Shown piece after piece: positions 1-5,448 of a DNA stretch of 8,368 nucleotides. The stretch is from the NCBI GenBank assembly GCA_021780975.1, contig JAJXXS010000244.1:1-8368 (forward strand). Direction: 5' to 3'. The notes beneath the pieces are model-generated. The model was not told where the DNA came from, did not search any database, and was given only the letters and a program-made list of their open reading frames with translations. Source of the DNA: Pseudomonadota bacterium (lineage in GTDB: Bacteria > Pseudomonadota > Gammaproteobacteria > Burkholderiales > Thiobacillaceae). The position numbers and the translations under genes were made by a program. Positions within the stretch are counted from its first letter, which is position 1; each line of letters opens with the position of its first letter.

Positions 1-1114
1 CGACATGGACATAGAACTGACGTCGCGCGCGGCCGTCTGAAATAAATTCTTTCATGTTGGGAATCGATCCGGCGCCCACCTGCAATTGGCTTTGCAGATG
101 AAACCAGGCGAGGAAAGGCAATATCTTGTACAGCATGCCATTCACGGTCGACACGGCAAATCCATACAGAAACAGGATGCCCACGAGGGTCGGCGTGTGT
201 CCTTCCGCAACAGGCGCCACGCCCAGGAGCACGGCCGCCACCAAACTGCCCAGCCCCACGCGCCAGTAGTCCAGGGTGACATCCGCCACGCGGCGCCGGC
301 GCCTGTGCTGCAAATGCAGCGTGACAACGGCGAAAAGCAGCGGACCCGCGGCCAGCAGAAGCATGGCAGCGTCCTGCGGCCATGCACGGCCAGACGCTTG
401 AGCCAGAGACAGCGCGAGCAGGCCCGCCATGAGCAGCGGAACCAGGGAGAGCATGAGCCAGCGTGGATAAACCGGCGTGAGCTGGAACATCGGCACCACC
501 TGGTAAGCCACCCCCGCCACCAGGATGAAAACCCAGCCCAGCATCCCCCAAGCCGCGTGCAGATCCACCCAGCCGATGAAATCCTCCGGCCCCGCTCCGC
601 CGATGCGGGTAACGCCCAGCCTCAGGCCCAGGGCGAGAGTGACAGCCAGGGCGAAGACCGCAGCTGCCATGGCGGTGACCGTGGCATTGCGCGCCGCGCG
701 CCGCAGGCTGGCCACGACGGCGACCACAAATGCTGTCACAGCAACGGCCAGCAGCGCCAAGGCCGGATAAAACGGCCAGCCTAGCGACAGCCAAAAACCT
801 GCCGCCAGCAACAGGGTGCCAAGCGCAACGGGGCCATGCACCAGCCCGGCCACCAGACGCGGCCGCGCCACGGGCGTGCCCGCCACCACCGCGAGCAATT
901 GCAGGGCCGCGCCCATCATGGCCATGGCAAGGAAGCCGAGAGTGACCAGGTGAACCGCGGCGAGGAGCGCCGGGGACCAGCGCTGGCCGTCCCAGGCGGC
1001 CGGGGTGAAGAGCAGCAGGCCAGCGCAGAACAGGAACAGGGGCGCGGTGAGAAAGAAACGCAGCGGCACGTCCAGCGGCGGCGCCTGCTGGAAATCCAGT
1101 CCGCCGCGCTGCAT
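1..1114 (-). CDS. Polytopic membrane protein, NnrS-like / heme-copper-oxidase-I-like (3' end beyond window)
   Basis: An open minus-strand frame runs from ATG at 1114 to the left edge with no stop (371 codons visible), so the C-terminus is missing. I translated it by hand. It is very hydrophobic, with about ten likely membrane segments. Histidines lie in or near helices: about residue 55 (VHLVTLGF), 93 (LVHGPVAL), 186 (VDLHAAWGMLGW) and 339 (FLAWFHLQ). Near the visible end is YKILPFLAWFHLQ, followed by PNMKEF. Membrane histidines in such helix contexts recall NnrS and heme-copper oxidase subunit I folds, but I do not see the usual NnrS N-terminal signature, so the family is tentative. The ATG directly follows the TGA of the DUF2249 gene (TGAATG), which suggests translational coupling. 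Sitting last in a dnr-hemerythrin-DUF2249 series, it may have a role in nitric oxide or heme-linked stress; this is inference from position. The reading frame itself is secure. Confidence 0.8.
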   Translation of the reverse strand, partial: MQRGGLDFQQAPPLDVPLRFFLTAPLFLFCAGLLLFTPAAWDGQRWSPALLAAVHLVTLGFLAMAMMGAALQLLAVVAGTPVARPRLVAGLVHGPVALGTLLLAAGFWLSLGWPFYPALALLAVAVTAFVVAVVASLRRAARNATVTAMAAAVFALAVTLALGLRLGVTRIGGAGPEDFIGWVDLHAAWGMLGWVFILVAGVAYQVVPMFQLTPVYPRWLMLSLVPLLMAGLLALSLAQASGRAWPQDAAMLLLAAGPLLFAVVTLHLQHRRRRRVADVTLDYWRVGLGSLVAAVLLGVAPVAEGHTPTLVGILFLYGFAVSTVNGMLYKILPFLAWFHLQSQLQVGAGSIPNMKEFISDGRARRQFYVHV

Positions 1115-1348
1115 TCAGGCGCCCCGCGCCTCTCCCCCGATGAGGATCTCGTAACAGCCGTCGGCGAGGCGACGGCTCTGCCACTCGATACCCCGGGCCC
1201 TCAGCAGTTCATACAAGGGGTAAGGCTCTCGGTGGATCAGCAATCGCAACGGCTGGCCGCGACGGCGCGCTTCCAGCGCGTGGAGAACGCGTTCCATGGG
1301 CCCGGGCGGTGCCAGCCAGCGCGCATCCACCACCATGTCCGCCGTCAT
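1115..1348 (-). CDS. Small DUF2249 domain protein
   Basis: This 77-residue protein is essentially one DUF2249 domain. It has an N-terminal VVDARWLAPP strand and turn (residues 6-15), a helix (PMERVLHALEARRRGQ), a second strand followed by HREPYPLYELL, which matches the family's H-x-P-x-PL pattern, and a final strand CYEILIG. No membrane segment or signal peptide is seen. Its ATG overlaps the stop of the hemerythrin gene in an ATGA junction (1345-1348), and its TGA abuts the next ATG, so it is translated in the middle of a coupled trio. DUF2249 domains are known to occur beside or fused to hemerythrin domains in denitrifiers, but the biochemical role is unknown. A second in-frame ATG (residue 5, position 1336) is possible; the coupled upstream start is preferred. 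Confidence 0.82.
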   Translation of the reverse strand: MTADMVVDARWLAPPGPMERVLHALEARRRGQPLRLLIHREPYPLYELLRARGIEWQSRRLADGCYEILIGGEARGA

Positions 1349-1788
1349 GCCGGCGACACCGCCGCCATGCGTTCGAGCAGGTCAGCGCGCGCGTCGGCGA
1401 GCATCTGATCGCTCATGGGATAGAGGATCTGTTCTTCCTTGACGTTGTGCTGACGCATGAGCCACAAGAGCGTCTCCGCCAGACCCTGGTATTCCGCTTC
1501 ATCCCGCGCGGCAACGCTGTCCGCCATGCTGTCCAGCAGATCCCGCATTTGCGCGTGCTCGTTGCACATCACCCTGGTGGGGCCGCCGGTGTGGCCGAGG
1601 CGCGCCTCGAAAGCCGGAAACAACAGGCTTTCCTCCGCCTCCAGATGGCGCAGCATGGCGGCGCGAAAGGCCTGGAATTTGTCCGCCGCGCCAGCCCAGT
1701 CGCGGCGTCCGGCCGCTGTTTCGGCTTCAGCGAACAAATCGTCGCAACGCTGGTGATCGGTCGAGAGATAAGCGAGAAAGCTTTCCAT
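1345..1788 (-). CDS. Hemerythrin HHE-domain protein (di-iron)
   Basis: The product is 147 residues from the preferred start, a four-helix HHE cation-binding domain. All expected di-iron ligands are visible: H12 (STDHQRCD), H48 and E52 (LRHLEAEE), H78 (NEHAQM), H114 and E118 (RQHNVKEE). The family binds O2 or NO or takes part in repair of nitrosative damage (YtfE and relatives); in a dnr neighbourhood an NO-related role is likely but inferred. It is cytoplasmic, with no signal peptide. The frame is open back to an ATG at 1848, which would add 20 residues (MARRGDEVYLGLHH...). I prefer 1788 because the domain begins right there, a GGGGG stretch lies about 8 bases upstream, and the longer start overlaps a probable FNR/DNR box at 1847-1860. 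The stop overlaps the DUF2249 start by 4 bp. Confidence 0.88.
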   Translation of the reverse strand: MESFLAYLSTDHQRCDDLFAEAETAAGRRDWAGAADKFQAFRAAMLRHLEAEESLLFPAFEARLGHTGGPTRVMCNEHAQMRDLLDSMADSVAARDEAEYQGLAETLLWLMRQHNVKEEQILYPMSDQMLADARADLLERMAAVSPA

Positions 1789-1846
1789 GGCGATGCCCCC
1801 GGGAACGTGATGCAGGCCAAGGTAAACCTCGTCCCCCCGCCGCGCC

Positions 1847-1860
1847 ATGACCTAGATCAA
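1847..1860 (-). promoter_or_regulatory. Candidate FNR/DNR-type operator before the hemerythrin gene
   Basis: On the minus strand the sequence is TTGATCTAGGTCAT. It matches 12 of 14 positions of the palindrome TTGATCTAGATCAA, with a perfect left half (TTGAT) and a degraded right half (GTCAT for ATCAA). It overlaps the stop codon of the dnr-like gene. If the centre (about 1853.5) sits at -41.5, as at class II FNR-type promoters, transcription would begin near 1812, leaving about 24 bases before the preferred hemerythrin ATG at 1788. The -10 region would fall on a poor TTTACCTT stretch (about 1818-1825). The neighbouring regulator carries the E-x-x-S-R recognition residues that read this motif. 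Confidence 0.5.
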
Positions 1861-2570
1861 AGGTCTTCCGTTTCCGCACCGAGCATGGCGCGCAATTTGG
1901 CGACGTCGTGCAGGATCAAGAGATCTTCCTGGACGTCGAGCACGCCCTCCTCGCGCAGCCGCCCCAGCATGCGCGAAAAAGTCTCCGGCTTGACGCCGAT
2001 GCGCGAGGCGATGACATGCTTGGGAACCTTCAAACGCAGGCGCACCCCGGCCTCCGCCGGCTCCGCATGCAGCAGGCCCAGCAGATAGTAGGCCAGGCGC
2101 TGGCTCGCACTGCCCATGCTGAGGCGGTCGATCTCGTTGACCAGATCGTGGATGCGGCGCGCCATGCCTGCCATCATGCGGGCGGCCAATCCGGGGCTCA
2201 CTTCAAGGCAGGAATTGAAATCCCGGAAATCGAAGGCGATCAGCCGCACGCGATCGAGCGCGGCGGCGTGCACCGGATAGCGCGCGCCCATGAAAAAGAC
2301 CGCCTCGGCAAAAAGCGCACCCGGCCGGATCAGTTCGATGACCTTGGCCTCGCCCTGAGGCGAGACACGGTACAGGCGCACGATGCCGGCCAGGACGAGG
2401 AAGAATTGACGGGCCTCCTCCCCCTGGGCGAAAACCACTTCTCCGGGCGCGTAGGTGTGCACTTCCGCACGCCGGGTCAGCTGGGCGAGTTCCTCCTCTC
2501 CCAACCCGGCTAGAAGATAGCAGTTGCGCACCAGGCGTTGATCCGTGACATCGAGATTACAGCGTTCCAT
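1857..2570 (-). CDS. dnr: DNR-like Crp/Fnr family transcriptional regulator
   Basis: This 237-residue regulator has an N-terminal cyclic-nucleotide-like beta-roll (about residues 22-120, with YAPGEVVFAQGEEA and FFLVLAGIVRLYR), a dimerisation helix (about 125-158) and a winged helix-turn-helix (about 160-225). The recognition helix reads IGVKPETFSRMLGRLREEG; E196, S199 and R200 are the residues FNR uses to contact TTGAT half-sites. Only C4, C17 and C121 are present, so the four-cysteine [4Fe-4S] cluster of FNR is absent. Segments such as LFAEAVFFMGARYPVHA resemble Pseudomonas DNR, which responds to NO through heme. I therefore infer an NO-responsive activator of denitrification or nitrosative-stress genes. 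The start has a strong ribosome-binding site (GGAGAGG, 7 bases upstream). It lies 58 bp after narL and just before the hemerythrin gene. Exact subgroup (DNR, NNR, other) is uncertain. Confidence 0.82.
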   Translation of the reverse strand: MERCNLDVTDQRLVRNCYLLAGLGEEELAQLTRRAEVHTYAPGEVVFAQGEEARQFFLVLAGIVRLYRVSPQGEAKVIELIRPGALFAEAVFFMGARYPVHAAALDRVRLIAFDFRDFNSCLEVSPGLAARMMAGMARRIHDLVNEIDRLSMGSASQRLAYYLLGLLHAEPAEAGVRLRLKVPKHVIASRIGVKPETFSRMLGRLREEGVLDVQEDLLILHDVAKLRAMLGAETEDL

Positions 2571-2592
2571 GGCTAGACCTCTCCGGCGCAGG

Positions 2593-2622
2593 GCGCTGCG
2601 GGCGCCGCGCCACTGGCAGCGC
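2593..2622 (-). other. GC-rich inverted repeat in the narL-dnr spacer
   Basis: GCGCTGC (2593-2599) and GCAGCGC (2616-2622) are perfect 7-bp arms around a 16-nt GC-rich loop, filling most of the 58-bp gap between narL and the dnr-like gene. No run of U follows on the minus-strand transcript, so it is not a standard intrinsic terminator. It could lower read-through or protect an mRNA end, or be chance in GC-rich DNA. Confidence 0.3.
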
Positions 2623-2628
2623 GGACAG

Positions 2629-3270
2629 TCATTTCCTTTGCACCGCCCATACAGCGGCTTCCACCCGGCTGCGCAGGTTGAGCTTTTTCAGCAGATGCTT
2701 GACATGGACCTTCACCGTCCCCTCCGCGATGCCCAACTCGCGGGCTATCACCTTGTTGCTCTTCGCGCCTGCTATGAGTTCAAGAATGCGCATTTCCTGT
2801 TCGGTGAGACCGGCCTCTTCCGGGCGCCTGGGCCGGCTGTCCTCGCGCAAGGAACGGGCGAGCAGATGGGTGAGGCGCGCGGTGAGGGTGAACTGGCCGG
2901 CGGCGGCTTCGCGCAGCTTGGCCAGCAGTTCCTCAGGCTCCATCTCTTTCAGCAGATAGCCGTCGGCACCGGCACGCAGCGCGCCGACCAGATCGCTCGC
3001 CTCGTCCGAGACGGTCAGCATGACGATGCGGGTGTCCGGCAAATCTTCGCGCAAGGTGGCAAGCACCTCAAGCCCGCTCAAATCCCTCATGTTGAGGTCC
3101 AGCAGGATCATGTCGGGTTTGTGGCGGCGCGCCATCTCGATCCCCGCGACGCCGCCGGGTGCTTCTCCCACGAGGGTGAATTCGTCCGCCATGGCGATGA
3201 TCTGAGCCGCTCCTTTGCGAAACAGCGGGTGGTCGTCGATGATGAGCAAGCGCAGGCGCGGACTGTCCAT
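2629..3270 (-). CDS. narL: Nitrate/nitrite response regulator NarL
   Basis: A 213-residue NarL/FixJ-type response regulator. The receiver domain (about residues 5-120) has the acidic pair in LLIIDDHPLF, the phosphoacceptor D58 in LLDLNMRDLSG, T86 in VMLTVSDE and K108 in YLLKEMEPEE. A linker leads to a LuxR-type HTH domain (about 152-211) with LTEQEMRILELIAGAKSNK and a recognition region around EGTVKVHVKHLLKKLN, closely like enterobacterial NarL. When phosphorylated it binds TACYYMT heptamers; such heptamers occur in the divergent region at 5265 and 5350. I chose ATG 3270, two bases after the narX stop; the frame opens 6 bases earlier at a TTG overlapping that stop. The close spacing implies co-transcription and coupling with the cognate sensor. 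Function is well supported by sequence; the regulon is inferred. Confidence 0.93.
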   Translation of the reverse strand: MDSPRLRLLIIDDHPLFRKGAAQIIAMADEFTLVGEAPGGVAGIEMARRHKPDMILLDLNMRDLSGLEVLATLREDLPDTRIVMLTVSDEASDLVGALRAGADGYLLKEMEPEELLAKLREAAAGQFTLTARLTHLLARSLREDSRPRRPEEAGLTEQEMRILELIAGAKSNKVIARELGIAEGTVKVHVKHLLKKLNLRSRVEAAVWAVQRK

Positions 3271-3272
3271 GG

Positions 3273-5171
3273 TCAAAGTGTAGCTGTTCGCACTTCCTCG
3301 GGGCCGCGAAGGCTGGCAGGAACGAAGTCTAGGCTGACTCGCGTCCCCCCCTGTTCGCGGGGTTCGACGACGAGAATGGCACCCAGGTTGCGTGCCCGTT
3401 CCTTCATGATGGCCAGGCCATAGTGGTGAACCTCGGCTTCCTTGCGGATGCCGACCCCATTGTCCTTGATGGAGAGGTGGATCTGGCCATGCGGTCCCGG
3501 GGTCAGGCTGACCTCGGCGCGGCGCGCGCTGGAATGATGCAGGACATTGGATAGCGCCTCCCGCACGATCTGCAGCAGATGGATCTCCTCATTGGGGGTC
3601 AGGCTGCGATCCCGCAGATCGATTTCCAGGGCGATGGGAATGTCGCCCCGCTCGGAGAACTCCGTGACCGTCTTTTCCAGTGCGGCGTGAAATCCAGCCT
3701 CCTCCATCTTTAGCCGGAAAGTGGTGAGCAATTCACGCAACTGATGATAGGCGCTGTTGAGGCCCTCGCGCAGTTCGGCCAGGACCGGGCGCGCCGCGTC
3801 CGACGCAGGAAGCAGCGCCTGCAGCCGGCTGACCTGAATTTTCATGTAGGCGAGCGACTGCGCCAGAGAGTCATGCAGTTCGCGGGCAATGGCCGCACGT
3901 TCCTCGAGCAGGGATATGCGGCGCCGCTGCTCGCTGCGTCGGGCCGTACCGATGGCGATGCCGATATGGCGGGACAGCGCTTCCAGCAGCTGCCATTGCC
4001 AGGACTCCAGTTCGTGGCCGGCGTTCAGCTCCAATTGCATCACGCCATAGCTGTGTTCGGTGTCGCGCAGAGGCAGCGTCACCAGACGGCGGCCAGCGGC
4101 GAGGTGGCGTATGCCGACCTCATGCACCGAGAGGCATGCCGCGCACGTCGTCAGTCGGCACAGCTCGGGTTCGCCTGTACCTTCGAAGGTGGAAGCCAGG
4201 ATCCGGGCATTGCCCTGGCCGTGCTCGGCAAGACAGGCCGCCCCCTTGCCGACCCCCAAGATGTCCTCCAGATCGTGCAGCAGAATGGAGTAGGTTTCCG
4301 GGGAAACGGGCCCGTTGTAGAGGCGGGCAATGGAACGGTACAGCAGCCCCAGGGAGCGATTTGCGGTCGTCAATTCGGAAGTCTTCTCCGCAACACGCAG
4401 TTCCAGATCCTGGTAGACCCGGGAAAGGTCTTCAGCCATGCGGTTGAAGGCCGTACCCAAGCGTCCAAGTTCGTCATCGCCGGTGTGCTCGGTGCGAGCG
4501 GCGAGGTCGCCCTGGCCGATCCGTGCCGCCTGCCGCAGTAGATCGCGCAGCGGTCGCTGGAAGGTGATGTGTATCAGGTAGATGGTGAGCAGCATGACCA
4601 GAAAGGTGCCCACCAGCGTGGCGCCGAGGACGAGGCGCATGACGGCGATCTTTTCCTCGGATGCCTGCTCCATTTCTTTCACCAGATGGTCGACGCGCGG
4701 CACGAAGCGGCCGATGGCTGCCTGCAGGTTCTCCTTGCCTTGATCGGTAAGCCCGGGGCCGCTAGCGGAAGCCAGGAGTAGCGGGCGTATGTCGTTGCGC
4801 CACTGGGCGACCACCTGCGCGTAGGTGGTTATCCCCTTGGGGGCTGCCAAGGCCGGCAGCATGGCACGGATGGCGGGAGCGGCCAGGGTGAGATCGAATT
4901 GTCCGACCATGGCGCGCAATTCCTGGGCTTGGCGTGAATTTCCTTGTGGCGGTACGCGTAGCGCCACGTTGGCCATATGCCAGCTTTGCATGCGCAGGCT
5001 GCCAGCCAGATTGATCGCGGCGCCGTTGCCCTGGATCGATTCCGCGATGCCGCCCGACACCGCCATGCCGACCATGGCCAGAACGGCGATGGCCGTCATG
5101 GCGCCGATCATGCGCAACACCATGGAATTCTTATAAGCCTGCCAGGAGGGTAATTTCACGAAAAGCCTCAT
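3273..5171 (-). CDS. narX: Nitrate/nitrite sensor histidine kinase NarX
   Basis: The product is 632 residues from ATG 5171. In order: TM1 (about 18-40), a periplasmic sensor with a P-box (GNGAAINLAGSLRMQSW, about 48-64) that binds nitrate/nitrite in the family, TM2 (about 178-201), HAMP (about 202-255), a signalling helix, a GAF-like central module with a cysteine cluster (C338, C343, C346), then the HisKA_3 kinase core. H433 (ARELHDSLAQS) is the phospho-accepting histidine. The ATPase domain has an N box at N542 (REALSN), a G box DNGVGI (570-575) and a second glycine region (HYGLAIMKER, GGT). It is an inner-membrane kinase/phosphatase acting on the adjacent NarL. The frame is open upstream to 5309, but that extension is not family-like and would cover a NarL heptamer. 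The 5171 start lacks a clear ribosome-binding site; ATG 5123 is an alternative that would trim the stretch before TM1. Confidence 0.93.
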   Translation of the reverse strand: MRLFVKLPSWQAYKNSMVLRMIGAMTAIAVLAMVGMAVSGGIAESIQGNGAAINLAGSLRMQSWHMANVALRVPPQGNSRQAQELRAMVGQFDLTLAAPAIRAMLPALAAPKGITTYAQVVAQWRNDIRPLLLASASGPGLTDQGKENLQAAIGRFVPRVDHLVKEMEQASEEKIAVMRLVLGATLVGTFLVMLLTIYLIHITFQRPLRDLLRQAARIGQGDLAARTEHTGDDELGRLGTAFNRMAEDLSRVYQDLELRVAEKTSELTTANRSLGLLYRSIARLYNGPVSPETYSILLHDLEDILGVGKGAACLAEHGQGNARILASTFEGTGEPELCRLTTCAACLSVHEVGIRHLAAGRRLVTLPLRDTEHSYGVMQLELNAGHELESWQWQLLEALSRHIGIAIGTARRSEQRRRISLLEERAAIARELHDSLAQSLAYMKIQVSRLQALLPASDAARPVLAELREGLNSAYHQLRELLTTFRLKMEEAGFHAALEKTVTEFSERGDIPIALEIDLRDRSLTPNEEIHLLQIVREALSNVLHHSSARRAEVSLTPGPHGQIHLSIKDNGVGIRKEAEVHHYGLAIMKERARNLGAILVVEPREQGGTRVSLDFVPASLRGPEEVRTATL

Positions 5172-5219
5172 GTCGAGTTGGCGTATGCGATCAACCGCAA
5201 GGGGAGCGCGCACGCACCC

Positions 5220-5225
5220 ATCATA
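5220..5225 (-). promoter_or_regulatory. narX: Candidate -10 box for narX
   Basis: TATGAT on the minus strand differs from TATAAT at one position. It would place transcription start near 5212, giving a leader of about 40 bases before ATG 5171. No recognisable -35 hexamer lies 16-18 bp upstream, so the call is weak. Confidence 0.3.
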
Positions 5226-5263
5226 AACGCAACTGCTGACCCAGTTTCGGCGGAGCCGTGGGC

Positions 5264-5273
5264 TTACCTCTTT
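5264..5273 (+). promoter_or_regulatory. NarL heptamer in direct repeat, copy 1
   Basis: TTACCTCTTT includes TACCTCT (5265-5271), a perfect match to the NarL consensus TACYYMT. The same 10 bases recur at 5349-5358. No inverted partner with 2-bp spacing is seen here, so this would be a single heptamer. Confidence 0.45.
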
Positions 5274-5348
5274 TGTCTTGGGGGGTGTCGGAAAGTGGTG
5301 TTCTTTCAAGAATAGCCAGGATTTACAGAGACTTCCGCAGATACCCTG

Positions 5349-5365
5349 TTACCTCTTTGGTGGTA
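5349..5365 (+). promoter_or_regulatory. NarL 7-2-7 type site, with direct-repeat copy 2
   Basis: TACCTCT (5350-5356), a TT spacer, then GGTGGTA (5359-5365) resembles the NarL/NarP 7-2-7 arrangement TACYYMT-N2-AKRRGTA. The first half is perfect and the second matches 5 of 7. It lies about 85 bp upstream of the chosen narK1 ATG, a plausible place for an activator site, and shares TTACCTCTTT with 5264-5273. Confidence 0.55.
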
Positions 5366-5448
5366 GCACGCCCAGAAATGGCGGATTTCCCCCGCTGGCG
5401 ACTCGCCGCGGACTGCATAGACTGAGGCTCACCAAACAAAGGATGCGG

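Larger units (their letters stand above)
5172..5448. promoter_or_regulatory. Divergent narX / narK1 control region
   Basis: This 277-bp stretch separates minus-strand narX from plus-strand narK1 and holds no convincing gene. It contains two copies of TTACCTCTTT, each with a NarL heptamer, listed separately. On the minus strand TATGAT (5220-5225) is a 5/6 match to a -10 box about 50 bases before the narX ATG, without a good -35, as expected for an activated promoter. On the plus strand TAGACT (5418-5423) is a weak -10 candidate before narK1. A perfect TTCTT/AAGAA inverted repeat with a 2-bp centre lies at 5301-5312, of unknown meaning. Only a single FNR half-site (ATCAA, 5190-5194) is seen. 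AAAGGA (5438-5443) is the likely narK1 ribosome-binding site. Confidence 0.65.

Noticed and set aside
2593..2622. Intrinsic terminator between narL and dnr
   Set aside because: The inverted repeat has a 16-nt loop and no following T-run; kept only as an inverted repeat.
86..3423. Long plus-strand frames opposite the minus-strand genes (86-784, 836-1408, 1309-2088, 1908-2513, 2545-3423)
   Set aside because: Rich in Arg, His, Gln and Ala with no recognisable domain, and antisense to well-supported genes; typical mirror frames of high-GC coding DNA.
3744..4541. Plus-strand frame of 265 codons inside narX
   Set aside because: Antisense to the conserved HAMP, central and kinase regions of narX; no family features of its own.
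5181..5194. Possible FNR box upstream of narX
   Set aside because: Only the ATCAA half matches; the other half (GCGTA) shares one base with TTGAT.
5172..5309. 46-residue N-terminal extension of narX
   Set aside because: Not similar to NarX N-termini, and it would cover the TACCTCT heptamer and the candidate -10 box; ATG 5171 lies just before TM1.
5301..5312. TTCTTTCAAGAA palindrome as a defined operator
   Set aside because: Short arms in a 277-bp region can arise by chance and it matches no operator I can name with confidence.
5278..5448. 57-residue N-terminal extension of narK1
   Set aside because: Polar, non-family sequence covering the NarL 7-2-7 site; ATG 5449 has a proper ribosome-binding site.
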